This document shows, piece by piece, positions 34,889 to 43,732 of a stretch of 64,000 nt of DNA (within the stretch, counting starts at the first letter, position 1; every line of letters starts with the position of its first letter). The stretch covers positions 1,054,001 to 1,118,000 of the forward strand of contig CAVRUJ010000002.1 of the NCBI GenBank assembly GCA_963724385.1, in the 5' to 3' direction. A program made the position numbers and the translations under genes. This DNA comes from DASXQK01 sp963724385 (GTDB taxonomy: Bacteria > Pseudomonadota > Alphaproteobacteria > Dongiales > Dongiaceae). The notes beneath the pieces are model-generated. The model was not told where the DNA came from, searched no databases, and was given only the letters and a program-made list of their open reading frames with translations.

Positions 34889-35630
34889 CGACCTAATCGA
34901 TCGAGCCCTCAGGACATTGCCTGCGAAGCCTCCTGAGTTGGCAAGTGCGCCCGCGAAGAAGGCATATAGCGAGCGAATTTCCCAAGTTATCGCTCTGGCA
35001 TTCGCCGATGACCTACGCCACCGAGGTTTAAGAGAAGCGCGGCCTGCTCCTCCTGGCGAGTTGGGCGACTCCGGAGCTGAACGTCGAATGGCGGGCGGTA
35101 TAGGCGCTAAGAAAGTTGATGTTACCTGGGCTACGGAAGAATCAGGATTGCTACTGGCAATCTCGATAAAGTCGATCAATTTTCGTGACCCTAGGACCCA
35201 GAACTTCCAGAAAAATCTTACCAACCGTCGCGGTGACATGCTGATTGAAGCAGTTACTTTGCACCGCCGGTTCCCGTATGCAGTGCTGGCGGGGTTTTTC
35301 TTCCTGGACAAAGATGCGGAAAATGATGGAGCCGCAGCAGACGATAGCCGCGCCAAGCGCCGGTCAACTTTTCTGAATGCACATGCCAGACTGAAAATAT
35401 TCACCGGTAGAAATGATCCAGCGGGCCGAGACGAACAGTATGAGCGATTCTACTTAGTACTCCTCGACGCATCATCGACCAAGCCGACCCTCCGGACATT
35501 CGAGGTCGGGCGGCCTACGGTAGATGTATCTCTTGCCAATGTCTTCGATGAACTCGTCACCCTTGTCGCGGAGCGCAATCCAGATTTCTATGAAAGTGTG
35601 GACGGCAAGCTCGCTAAGGCATCGCCCTAG
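34863..35630 (+). CDS. Probable restriction endonuclease partner
   Basis: A 255-residue protein from GTG 34863, with GTG 34875 (MARIDDLIDRAL) equally plausible, overlapping the methyltransferase gene. No named family was recognised with certainty. A candidate PD-(D/E)xK-like core is seen in GGIGAKKVDVTWATEE followed by LLAISIKSINF, where Asp, then a hydrophobic strand with Lys, match the nuclease pattern; the usual Glu is Ser here. Position directly after a lone type II methyltransferase and the shared low GC favour a cognate nuclease. Confidence 0.65.
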   Translation: MGKSVARIDDLIDRALRTLPAKPPELASAPAKKAYSERISQVIALAFADDLRHRGLREARPAPPGELGDSGAERRMAGGIGAKKVDVTWATEESGLLLAISIKSINFRDPRTQNFQKNLTNRRGDMLIEAVTLHRRFPYAVLAGFFFLDKDAENDGAAADDSRAKRRSTFLNAHARLKIFTGRNDPAGRDEQYERFYLVLLDASSTKPTLRTFEVGRPTVDVSLANVFDELVTLVAERNPDFYESVDGKLAKASP

Positions 35631-35777
35631 AAATCAGATAATGCTGGCAATTGGCAGCGTCAGAGGTAGGCAGCAGGCTCAACATTGGCGACGTGTGGAC
35701 CGCTGCTGAGTCGTCTGCGATTGTTGTCACATCTACCGCGTCGGAGCGGTGGCGATCCTGGTGCGCATCGAGCCTTC

Positions 35778-36740
35778 CTAACCCATCGCCGGATCGGCCG
35801 CGATCTCACCCTGAAGCCAGGTACGGAACCGTTCGATGCGCGTCTCTTTCGAGCGCTCGCGCCGACAGACGAGGTACCAGCGCGCCGGCTGGCGCACCTC
35901 GATGGCAAAGGGCCGGACGAGCCTGCCAGCCTTGAGGTCGGCAGCCACCATGAAATGGGGCGCCATGGCGATGCCCTGGCCTTCGACTGCCGCCTCGAGC
36001 GCCAGGAGATAGCTGTCGAACTGAGGCTGCGCCCGGCCGGCGAGCTGGGGCACGCCGGCGGCCTCGAGCCAGACTCGCCAGTCGCCCTCGGCGGTATAGA
36101 GCTGGAGCAGCCGGTGGTTCACCAGTTCGGCCGGCTGCTTCAGCCCCGTGCCGGCCTGGACCAGGGCCGGGCTCGCCACCGGAAACAGGCGGGCATCGAA
36201 GAGATGGGTATAATGCAGGTTCGCCCGATCGGGCTCGGCGGTGCAGATGATGCCGAGGTCGCCGGTCTCGGGATCGAATTCCCAATCGACATGGCTCGTG
36301 CTCATCCGCACCAGGATGTCGGGATTGGCCGCCTGGAAGCGATGCAGGCGCGGGATCAGCCAGCGCACGGCCACGGTGACGTAGACCTGCATCATCAATT
36401 CGCCCGCCTGGGCCTGGCGGCCGACCAGCGCGGTGCCCTGGGCGATACGCTCGAAGGCTTCTCTCAGGAACGGGTAATAGGCGGCTCCGGCCTCGGTCAG
36501 CTCGACTCGCCGGGCCTTCCGCCGGAACAGGGCCGCGCCCAGCCGGCGCTCGAGCCCGGCGATCTGGTGGCTCACGGCCGACTGGGTGATGGCGAGTTCC
36601 TCGGCCGCGGCCCGGAAACTGCCCTGGCGCGCCGCGGCCTCGAAGGCGCGCAGCGCCGCCAGCGGCGGCAGGGCCCGGGCGGGACGAGCAGCGGGCCGGA
36701 CGGCAGGCCTTGCGGGGGCCAGTGACGAAGCTTCAGCCAT
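35778..36740 (-). CDS. LysR-family transcriptional regulator (GcvA-like)
   Basis: A 320-residue protein from ATG 36740; an upstream TTG frame would run through the operator-like repeat. The winged HTH is LAALRAFEAAARQGSFRAAAEELAITQSAVSHQIAGLERRLG, and the effector domain follows, resembling GcvA-type regulators (WLIPRLHRFQAANPDILVRMSTS). An Ala/Pro/Arg-rich leader precedes the HTH. It is divergent from the MttB-family gene with 113 bases between starts, so it probably controls that operon in response to a methylated amine or its product. Confidence 0.9.
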   Translation of the reverse strand: MAEASSLAPARPAVRPAARPARALPPLAALRAFEAAARQGSFRAAAEELAITQSAVSHQIAGLERRLGAALFRRKARRVELTEAGAAYYPFLREAFERIAQGTALVGRQAQAGELMMQVYVTVAVRWLIPRLHRFQAANPDILVRMSTSHVDWEFDPETGDLGIICTAEPDRANLHYTHLFDARLFPVASPALVQAGTGLKQPAELVNHRLLQLYTAEGDWRVWLEAAGVPQLAGRAQPQFDSYLLALEAAVEGQGIAMAPHFMVAADLKAGRLVRPFAIEVRQPARWYLVCRRERSKETRIERFRTWLQGEIAADPAMG

Positions 36741-36751
36741 AGGGCAAATTA

Positions 36752-36786
36752 GATGAAATTCATTCAACTATCCATGAAATCTCATC
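36752..36786. promoter_or_regulatory. Inverted repeat, probable LysR operator
   Basis: GATGAAATTCAT and ATGAAATCTCATC form an imperfect inverted repeat in the divergent gap between the LysR gene and the methyltransferase gene. It fits the dyad operators of LysR proteins; binding is inferred. Confidence 0.5.
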
Positions 36787-36853
36787 GCTTGATGACCTAG
36801 CACATAATAGCCGACTATTGGCCGTTCCTCCGGAGAACGGGAGCATCCGACAC

Positions 36854-38422
36854 ATGAACGAATTTAAAGCCGAGACCGGCGGTCGCCGGGGCGGCCGCGA
36901 GGCGCGCCGGGCCATCCGGGCAGCACCCCTGGCCCGCAACCAGCGGCCGGTCTGGCCTGGGCTCGAAGGCGGGCGCTACAAGCCGCTTTCCGACGCCGAC
37001 GTGGAGAAGATCCATCGCGCCGCCCTCGACGTGCTGGAGCAGATCGGTCTCGCCGACGCCATTCCGTCCTGCATCGAGGCCTGCACCGCGGCCGGCGCGA
37101 TCCTCAACGATGCCGGCCGCCTCATCTTCCCCCGCACGCTGGTGGAGGATGTGGTCGCCAAGGCCGCGCGCCGGTTCCCCCTCCATGGCCAGGATCCGCA
37201 GCACGACATGGAGCCCTGGGGCAAGCGGGTCTATTTCGGCACAGCGGGCGCGGCAGTGAACATCGTCGATCCCGTCACCGGCGCCTATCGTGAGTCGACG
37301 GTGAGGGACGCCTACGACATCGCCCGCATCGTCGATTGCATGGAGCACATCCACTTCTATCAGCGCTCCGTCGTCTGCCGCGACATCGCCGATCCCGCCG
37401 ACATGGACTTCAACACCTGCTACGCCAGCGTGTCGGGCACCACCAAGCATGTCGGCACGAGCTGGGTCGCGCCCGAACAGTGCGAAGCCTCGCTGAAAAT
37501 GCTCCACGTCGTTGCCGGCGGCGAGGACAAGTGGCGCGAGCGGCCCTTCGTCAGCCAGTCCAACTGCTTCGTCGTGCCGCCGTTGAAGTTCGCGACCGAT
37601 GCCTGCCGCTGCCTCGAGATCGCCGTCAGGGGCGGCATGCCAGTGCTGCTGCTCTCCGCCGGCCAGGCCGGCGCCACGGCGCCTGCGTCGCTCGCCGGCG
37701 CGATCGTCCAGGAAGTGGCCGAGGTGCTGGCCGGCCTCGTCTACGTCAACGCCATCAAGCCGGGCGCGGTCGCCATCTTCGGCACCTGGCCCTTCGTCTC
37801 GGATTTGCGCACCGGCGCCATGTCGGGCGGCAGCCCGGAGCAGGCCCTGCTCTCCGCCGCCTGTGGCCAGATGGCGCATTTCTATGACCTGACCGGCGGC
37901 ACCGCCTCGGGCATGACCGATTCCAAGATCCCGGACGCCCAGGCCGGGATGGAGAAGGCCTACAACCACGCGCTGGTGGGCAATTCCGGCGCCAACCTGA
38001 TTTACGAGTCCGCCGGCATGCATGCGAGCCTGCTGGGCTTCTGCCTGGAAAGCGTCGTCATCGACAACGACATCATCGGCGCCGTGCAACGCACCATCCG
38101 CGGCATCGACGTCTCGGACGAAGCGATTTCGGTGGAGACCATCCGCGAGGTCTGCCTGAAGGGGCCGGGGCATTATCTCGGCTCCGACCAGACCCTGAAG
38201 CTGATGCAGAGCGAGTATGTCTACCCGGCGGTCGGCGACCGGCGCAGCCCCAACGACTGGGTCGAGCGCGGCAGCAAGGACATCGTCGACCGGGCCATGG
38301 AGGCGGTGAAGGAGATCCTCGCCCGCCACCATCCCCGGCATATCTCCGAGGAGACGGACAGCCGCATCCGTCAGGGCTTCAAGGTGCTCCTGGCCCGCGA
38401 GGCGATGCGCCCGGCGGCGTAG
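36854..38422 (+). CDS. MttB-family (trimethylamine methyltransferase-like) protein, non-pyrrolysine
   Basis: A 522-residue protein from ATG 36854. It has the MttB superfamily TIM-barrel pattern: LSDADVEKIHRAALDVLEQIG, GGTASGMTDSKIPDAQAGMEKAYN, GNSGANLIYESAGMHASLLG. There is no in-frame TAG, so it lacks pyrrolysine and belongs with the non-Pyl members (glycine betaine, proline betaine or carnitine demethylases). Those use a corrinoid partner protein, and no such gene is in the window. The downstream dimethylglycine-dehydrogenase-like gene and choline sulfatase point to a betaine-type or sarcosine-type substrate; the exact one is unknown. Confidence 0.85.
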   Translation: MNEFKAETGGRRGGREARRAIRAAPLARNQRPVWPGLEGGRYKPLSDADVEKIHRAALDVLEQIGLADAIPSCIEACTAAGAILNDAGRLIFPRTLVEDVVAKAARRFPLHGQDPQHDMEPWGKRVYFGTAGAAVNIVDPVTGAYRESTVRDAYDIARIVDCMEHIHFYQRSVVCRDIADPADMDFNTCYASVSGTTKHVGTSWVAPEQCEASLKMLHVVAGGEDKWRERPFVSQSNCFVVPPLKFATDACRCLEIAVRGGMPVLLLSAGQAGATAPASLAGAIVQEVAEVLAGLVYVNAIKPGAVAIFGTWPFVSDLRTGAMSGGSPEQALLSAACGQMAHFYDLTGGTASGMTDSKIPDAQAGMEKAYNHALVGNSGANLIYESAGMHASLLGFCLESVVIDNDIIGAVQRTIRGIDVSDEAISVETIREVCLKGPGHYLGSDQTLKLMQSEYVYPAVGDRRSPNDWVERGSKDIVDRAMEAVKEILARHHPRHISEETDSRIRQGFKVLLAREAMRPAA

Positions 38423-38477
38423 CGTAGACCGCGGAGAGTGATGTAGAAGGCAGATACGGCCGCGGCTGCCGCACTCG

Positions 38478-38566
38478 CCCTCACCCGCCTCGCTTCGCTC
38501 GGCACCCTCTCCCGCGAATGCGGGAGAGGGAGGGACCCGGCGCCGAAGGCGACGGGAGGGTGAGGG
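38478..38566. repeat. 89-bp interspersed palindrome (CCCTCACCC...GGGTGAGGG)
   Basis: Outer arms CCCTCACCC 38478-38486 and GGGTGAGGG 38558-38566 enclose an inner perfect hairpin CCCTCTCCCGC-GAAT-GCGGGAGAGGG at 38505-38530. Repeats with this sequence style are common between genes in GC-rich proteobacteria. It lies between the MttB-family gene and the flavoprotein gene. Confidence 0.75.
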
Positions 38567-38603
38567 CAGGCAGCTCGACCGGGAACAATGCCAGGGGGAT
38601 TTC

Positions 38604-41024
38604 ATGACGGACCATGCGCGGGTCGTGATCATCGGCGGGGGCGCAGTCGGCTGCAGCGCGCTCTATCATCTGGCCAAGCTCGGCTGGACCGATTGCCTGC
38701 TGGTGGAGCGCGACGAGCTGACCTCGGGCTCGACCTGGCATGCGGCCGGCAATTGCCCCAACTTCTCCACCAGCTGGAACATCATCAAGCTGCAACGCCA
38801 CAGCACCAAGCTCTACGCCAAGCTCGGCGAGGAGACGGGCTATCCCATCAACTACCACGTCACCGGCTCGCTGCGGCTTGCCCATAGCCGCGACCGGATG
38901 GACGAGTTCAAGCATGTCGCCACCATGGCCCAGGCCCAGGGCCTCCAGCTCGACCTGGTGACACCCGCGGAAGCCAGGCGCCGCTACCCCTTCCTCGAGC
39001 TCGACGACCTTCAGGGCGCGCTCTGGGATCCCTTCGATGGCGACATCGATCCCAGCCAGCTGACCCAGGCCTATGCCAAGGGCGCCAAGGACATGGGCTG
39101 CCGCATCCAGCGCTTCACCAAGGTGACGGGGCTCGAACGCACCGCCGCCGGCGAATGGCGCGTTCACACTGACAAGGGCGACATCCTGGCCGAGATCCTG
39201 GTCAACGCCGCCGGCTATCGCGCCGGCGAGATCATGGCCATGCTGGGCCAATACCTGCCCATTGTTTCCATGTCGCACCAGTACCTGCTGACCCAGACGA
39301 TCCCGGAGCTGGCGGCACGCAAAGAGAAGCTGCCGCTGCTGCGCGACCCCGACGTGAGCTACTACCTGCGCCAGGAGCGCGACGGGCTGCTGCTCGGTCC
39401 CTACGAGTGGCAGGCCACGCCCCATTGGCTCGACGGCATTCCCGAGAGCTTCGCCTATCAGCTTTACCCCGACGCTCTCGACCGGCTCGAGACTTATATC
39501 GAGCAGGCGATCGCGCGGGTGCCGATTCTGGGCTCGGTCGGCGTCCAGAAGGTGATCAACGGACCGATCCCCTATTCGCCCGACGGCAATCCCTATGTCG
39601 GGCCGGCCCATGGCCTGCCGAACTTCTTCCATTGCTGCTGCTTCAGCTTCGGCATCGCGCAATCGGGCGGTGCGGGCAAGACCGTCGCCGAGTGGATCAC
39701 CTATGGCGACCCGGAATGGGATTTCTGGACTCTCGACCCCCGCCGCTACACCGAATACGCCACCAAGAAATACGTCGTCGCCAAGGCGATCGAGCTCTAC
39801 CAGAACGAATACGCCATCGCCTTCCCGGGCAACGAGTGGCCGGCGGGACGGCCGGCCAAGACCACGGCGCTCTATGACCGGCTCAAGTCCAAGGGCGCCT
39901 ATTTCTGCGCGCGAGGCGGCTGGGAGCGCGCTGCCTGGTTTGCCGGGCCCGGCGCCAAGCCGGAGCAGCGCCCCAGCTTCCGGCGCGCCAACTGGCATGA
40001 GACGGTGGCGGCGGAATGCAAGGCGGTGGCCGAGGCCGTGGGTATCCTCGATCTCGGCGGTTTCACCAAGATCGTGATCGAAGGGCCGGGTGCGGCGGCC
40101 TGGCTCGACCAGATGATGGCCGGCCGCCTGCCCCGCCTGGGCCGCATCACGCTTGCCTATATGCTGAACGAACGCGGGGGGATCGTTTCGGAGTTCACCA
40201 TCACGCGCCTTGCCGAAGACCGCTTCTATCTCATCAGCGCGGCGGCGGCGGAATGGCATGATCTGGACTGGCTGGAGCGCCACAAACCGAAGGACGGGTC
40301 GGTCAGGATCGAGAACCTCTCGGCGCGATACGGCTCAATCGTGCTCGCCGGCCCGCGCGCGCGCGACGTGCTCTCGGCGGTCACCGAGACGGATCTTTCC
40401 AACAAGGCCTTTCCCTGGCTGACCGCCAAGGAGATCGAGATCGGCTTCGCCCGCATGCTGGCGCTGCGCGTCAACTATGTGGGCGAGCTCGGCTGGGAGA
40501 TGCATGCGCCCATGGAAGCGCTGGTGCCCACCTACGATGCCCTTTGGGCGGCGGGCGAGAAGCACGGCATCCACGACTTCGGCATGTACGCGATGGACAG
40601 CCTGCGCATCGAGAAGGGCTACCGCGGCTGGAAGAGCGACATGACCCATGAGTACACGCCGCTCATGGCCAGCCTCGACCGGTTCGTCGACTTCCAGAAG
40701 CCCGGCTTCCGCGGCATGAGCGCGCTGGTGGAGGAAAGCAAGCGCGGCCCCAAGGAAAGGCTGGTCCCGCTGGTATTGAGCGAAGCGGGCGACTGCGACG
40801 CGCCGGCCTGCGCCACGGTCTGGCGGGCGAAGGAGCGGGTCGGCCTGGTGACATCCGGCGCCTATGGCCATCGCGTGGGCCGCAGCATCGCGCTCGCCTA
40901 TGTCCGCAGCGACCTGGCCAAGCCGGGCAGCCGGCTCGACATCGAGATCCTGGGCGAGCGCCGGGCCGCCATCGTCTCGGCAGAGCCCGTCTTCGATCCG
41001 GAGAACACAAGGCTGAGGATGTAG
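38604..41024 (+). CDS. FAD-dependent dimethylglycine/sarcosine dehydrogenase-like protein with GcvT domain
   Basis: An 806-residue protein from ATG 38604, with GGGGG upstream. The N-terminal FAD-binding DAO fold begins ARVVIIGGGAVGCSALYHL and continues through SGSTWHAAGNCPN, where FAD attaches by the conserved His in this family. The second half, from about residue 430, is an aminomethyltransferase (GcvT)-like folate-binding domain (LDLGGFTKIVIEGPGAAAWLDQM, GYRGWKSDMTHEYTPLMA, LVTSGAYGHRVGRSIALAYV). Such enzymes oxidise N-methyl groups and hand formaldehyde to tetrahydrofolate. It follows the MttB-family gene and is one base before choline sulfatase. Confidence 0.9.
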   Translation: MTDHARVVIIGGGAVGCSALYHLAKLGWTDCLLVERDELTSGSTWHAAGNCPNFSTSWNIIKLQRHSTKLYAKLGEETGYPINYHVTGSLRLAHSRDRMDEFKHVATMAQAQGLQLDLVTPAEARRRYPFLELDDLQGALWDPFDGDIDPSQLTQAYAKGAKDMGCRIQRFTKVTGLERTAAGEWRVHTDKGDILAEILVNAAGYRAGEIMAMLGQYLPIVSMSHQYLLTQTIPELAARKEKLPLLRDPDVSYYLRQERDGLLLGPYEWQATPHWLDGIPESFAYQLYPDALDRLETYIEQAIARVPILGSVGVQKVINGPIPYSPDGNPYVGPAHGLPNFFHCCCFSFGIAQSGGAGKTVAEWITYGDPEWDFWTLDPRRYTEYATKKYVVAKAIELYQNEYAIAFPGNEWPAGRPAKTTALYDRLKSKGAYFCARGGWERAAWFAGPGAKPEQRPSFRRANWHETVAAECKAVAEAVGILDLGGFTKIVIEGPGAAAWLDQMMAGRLPRLGRITLAYMLNERGGIVSEFTITRLAEDRFYLISAAAAEWHDLDWLERHKPKDGSVRIENLSARYGSIVLAGPRARDVLSAVTETDLSNKAFPWLTAKEIEIGFARMLALRVNYVGELGWEMHAPMEALVPTYDALWAAGEKHGIHDFGMYAMDSLRIEKGYRGWKSDMTHEYTPLMASLDRFVDFQKPGFRGMSALVEESKRGPKERLVPLVLSEAGDCDAPACATVWRAKERVGLVTSGAYGHRVGRSIALAYVRSDLAKPGSRLDIEILGERRAAIVSAEPVFDPENTRLRM

Positions 41025-41025
41025 G

Positions 41026-42555
41026 ATGTCCAAACGCCTCAATATCCTCTTCGTCATGGCCGACCAGATGGCCCCGGCCTTCCTGCCGATCCATGGCCAT
41101 CCGCTGGTCCAGGCGCCCCATATCGAAAACCTGGCCAGGCGCGGCGTGGTTTTCGATTCCGCCTATTGCGCCAGCCCGCTCTGCGCGCCCTCGCGCTTTT
41201 CCATGATGGCGGGGCGGAGACCCTCGGGCATCGGCGCCTGGGACAATGCCGCGGATTTCGCCGCCGACGTTCCGACCTTTGCCCACTACCTGCGCGATGC
41301 CGGCTATCGCACGGCGCTATCCGGCAAGATGCATTTCTGCGGCCCCGACCAGCTCCATGGCTTCGAGGAGCGGCTCACCACCGACATCTATCCGGCAGAT
41401 TATGGCTGGACGCCGGATTGGGAGCGGCCCGAAGAACGGCCGAGCTGGTATCACAACATGCTGTCGGTGATAGAGGCCGGGCCCTGCCTGCGCTCCAACC
41501 AGCTCGATTTCGACGAGGAGACGGTCTACGCCGCCCGGCGCTTCCTGTTCGACGCAGCGCGCGGCACAGACGAGAGACCCTTCTGCCTCGTCGTCTCCAT
41601 GACCCATCCCCACGATCCTTACGCGATCCTGCCGGAATACTGGGAGCGCTACCGCGATGAGGATATCGAGCTGCCGAAGCTTGCGGCCTCGCCCCATGCG
41701 CATGACCCGCACTGGCAGCGGTTGCGCCATGTCGCGGACATGGATCGCTACGAAATATCCGAGGCCCATATCCGGCGCGCCCGGCGCGCCTATTACGGCG
41801 CCATCAGTTATGTGGACGACCAGCTAGGGACGCTGCTCGCGACCTTGAAGGACTGCGGCCTCGAGGGCGAGACCCTGGTGCTCTTCACCGCCGACCATGG
41901 CGATATGCTGGGCGAGCGCGGGCTCTGGTACAAGATGACCTGGCACGAGAACGCCAGCCGGGTGCCCCTGGTGATCGCCTTCCCCAGCGCTCTTCCGCCG
42001 CGGCGCGTGGCCCAGTCGGTCTCGCTCATAGACCTGCTGCCCACCTTGGCCGAGATCGCCCATGACGGAGCAACGCCAAGCTATGCGGCTCCCATCGACG
42101 GACGGAGCCTTCTGCCCCATCTCTCAGGCAGCGGCGGCCACGACGAAGTGCTGGGCGAATATTTCGCCGAAGGCGCGATAGCGTCGCTCCTGATGATCCG
42201 CCGCAAGCGCCTCAAATACATCCACAGCAAGCCCGATCCGGAGCAGCTCTACGATCTCGTCGCCGATCCCCTGGAACAGGTGAACCTGGTGGGCAAGCCG
42301 ATCCACGTTCCGACCCTGGTTGGGCTGCGCAACGAGGTCAAGGCGATCTGGGACGAGGATGGCTTGCGCGCGCGCGTGATCGAAAGCCAGCGCCGGCGGC
42401 GCCTGGTCTTCGCCGCCCTCATGCGCGGGCGTCACGCGTCTTGGGACCACCAACCCTTGCGCGAAGCATCCAAGAGCTACATGCGCAACAACCTGGAACT
42501 GGACGATCTCGAATATCGCTCGCGCCTGCCCCACGTGTCGGCGCCGCGGAGCTGA
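41026..42555 (+). CDS. betC: Choline-sulfatase
   Basis: A 509-residue sulfatase. The modification motif is Cys53-Ala-Pro-Ser-Arg (SPLCAPSRFSMMAGR), whose Cys is converted to formylglycine; NILFVMADQMAP carries metal ligands. FTADHGDMLGERGLWYKM is the family's second metal/sulfate motif. The C-terminal BetC-type tail is present (DYR-free, LDDLEYRSRLPHV). It releases choline and sulfate from choline-O-sulfate. It starts one base after the flavoprotein gene, which makes a choline-to-glycine route plausible, although betA and betB are not in view. Confidence 0.92.
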   Translation: MSKRLNILFVMADQMAPAFLPIHGHPLVQAPHIENLARRGVVFDSAYCASPLCAPSRFSMMAGRRPSGIGAWDNAADFAADVPTFAHYLRDAGYRTALSGKMHFCGPDQLHGFEERLTTDIYPADYGWTPDWERPEERPSWYHNMLSVIEAGPCLRSNQLDFDEETVYAARRFLFDAARGTDERPFCLVVSMTHPHDPYAILPEYWERYRDEDIELPKLAASPHAHDPHWQRLRHVADMDRYEISEAHIRRARRAYYGAISYVDDQLGTLLATLKDCGLEGETLVLFTADHGDMLGERGLWYKMTWHENASRVPLVIAFPSALPPRRVAQSVSLIDLLPTLAEIAHDGATPSYAAPIDGRSLLPHLSGSGGHDEVLGEYFAEGAIASLLMIRRKRLKYIHSKPDPEQLYDLVADPLEQVNLVGKPIHVPTLVGLRNEVKAIWDEDGLRARVIESQRRRRLVFAALMRGRHASWDHQPLREASKSYMRNNLELDDLEYRSRLPHVSAPRS

Positions 42556-42565
42556 TCCGTCTCGA

Positions 42566-43732
42566 CTACCGCCCACCGCCGCCGGCGAGAAAACGCTCCA
42601 TGATCTGGGCCCGGCGCGGGTTGGTGAGCGAGGCAGCGGCGGCGAATTCCAAGGGCTGCAGGAGCCCTGGCGCCGGGAACATGATCGGATCAGCCAGGAT
42701 TTCCGGCGGCAGAAGAGCCAGCACCCGCTCGTCGGCCACGGCATAGCCATGGGTCAGGACCTCGTCCCGGTTGTGGACGGGAGTCAGCAGGAAATCGATC
42801 AAGGCGTGGCCCGCCGTCCGATGGGGCGCGCCCCTTGGCGTGGCGTAGTAATCGCCCCAGACCTGCCCGCCCTCGCGGCCAATGACATAGGCGATCGTCG
42901 GAATGTCCTTGTGGAGCCGCTTGGCGTCGCCGGTTCCAGCCATGGCGACCGCGGCCTCGCCGCTGCGCAGGGCCGGTTCGGGGTTGTCGGTGACGGCCAG
43001 CAGATGTCCCTTCACGTCGAGCAGCAGCAGCTCGGCTTCGGCCAGTTCCTTCTCGTCGTTGGACGCGAAGGAATAGCCATAGAATTTGAGGGCGCTGCCG
43101 ATCAAAGCCAGGGGTTCGGCCCCGACCGTGACCCGCCGGCTGAGCTTGCCCCGCGCCAGGTTCCAGAAATCCTTCCATCCGGCCATGGGGTCGCTGACCT
43201 CGCTGGTATCGACGCAGAAGCCCGTGGTGCCCCAGTTCTTCTGCACGCCATAGACCCGCCCGCTGACGACGCCGGGTGCGGCGTAGCTGAGATCGACGTA
43301 ATGCTGGGGCTGGTATGACGGGATGAGGGCGATCTCGAGCGGCTCGAGCAGTCCGGATTCGACATAGGCCCGGATCCGGCAATCGCCGGCCACGATCACG
43401 TCCCAACCGGTCCCGCCGCTCCTGAGATGGGCGAGCATCTCGTCGTCGGAGGTGAAGATCTCGGTCTCGACCGCGATGCCGGTCTCGGCCGCGAAGGCTT
43501 CGAAATTCTTCGGGTTATGGTAGTTGGCCCAGGTCGCAAGCCGCAGGATGGTGCCGGCAGCAGCGGCCTCGGCGCGCCTCGGCACAGCCAGCTCGGGCAT
43601 GGCCGCGGCAAGCGAAGCGGCCGCCGCGCCCAGCCCTGTTGCACCGAGGAAATGGCGGCGCGAAATGGAGCCTTGTCGCCAACGGCGAAAAGCGGCGAGG
43701 AAGGCTCGACGCGGGTCGGCGCTCGACGTCAT
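42566..43732 (-). CDS. PotD/PotF-type periplasmic solute-binding protein
   Basis: A 388-residue protein. A Tat-type leader RRHFLGATGLGAAAASLAAAM lies near residues 25-45, followed by the spermidine/putrescine-type binding fold: GTILRLATWANYHNPKNFEAF, ETGIAVETEIFTSDDEMLAHL, GGTGWDVIVAGDC, YGVQKNWGTTGFC. Binding proteins of this type bring polyamines or related compounds to an ABC transporter; no permease or ATPase gene is adjacent. It is the last gene of the FGGY-kinase operon and overlaps the DeoR stop by four bases. Confidence 0.85.
   Translation of the reverse strand: MTSSADPRRAFLAAFRRWRQGSISRRHFLGATGLGAAAASLAAAMPELAVPRRAEAAAAGTILRLATWANYHNPKNFEAFAAETGIAVETEIFTSDDEMLAHLRSGGTGWDVIVAGDCRIRAYVESGLLEPLEIALIPSYQPQHYVDLSYAAPGVVSGRVYGVQKNWGTTGFCVDTSEVSDPMAGWKDFWNLARGKLSRRVTVGAEPLALIGSALKFYGYSFASNDEKELAEAELLLLDVKGHLLAVTDNPEPALRSGEAAVAMAGTGDAKRLHKDIPTIAYVIGREGGQVWGDYYATPRGAPHRTAGHALIDFLLTPVHNRDEVLTHGYAVADERVLALLPPEILADPIMFPAPGLLQPLEFAAAASLTNPRRAQIMERFLAGGGGR

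Noticed and set aside
36741..36767. Upstream TTG start for the LysR regulator
   Set aside because: It would put coding sequence inside the inverted repeat that looks like the operator, has no ribosome site, and adds residues absent from the family.
36854..38422. Pyrrolysine-type MttB
   Set aside because: No in-frame TAG within the gene, so it cannot encode pyrrolysine; it is placed with the non-Pyl branch.
38481..40283. 600-residue minus-strand frame
   Set aside because: Antisense to the flavoprotein gene, which has clear FAD and folate-domain motifs; the minus-strand product has none.
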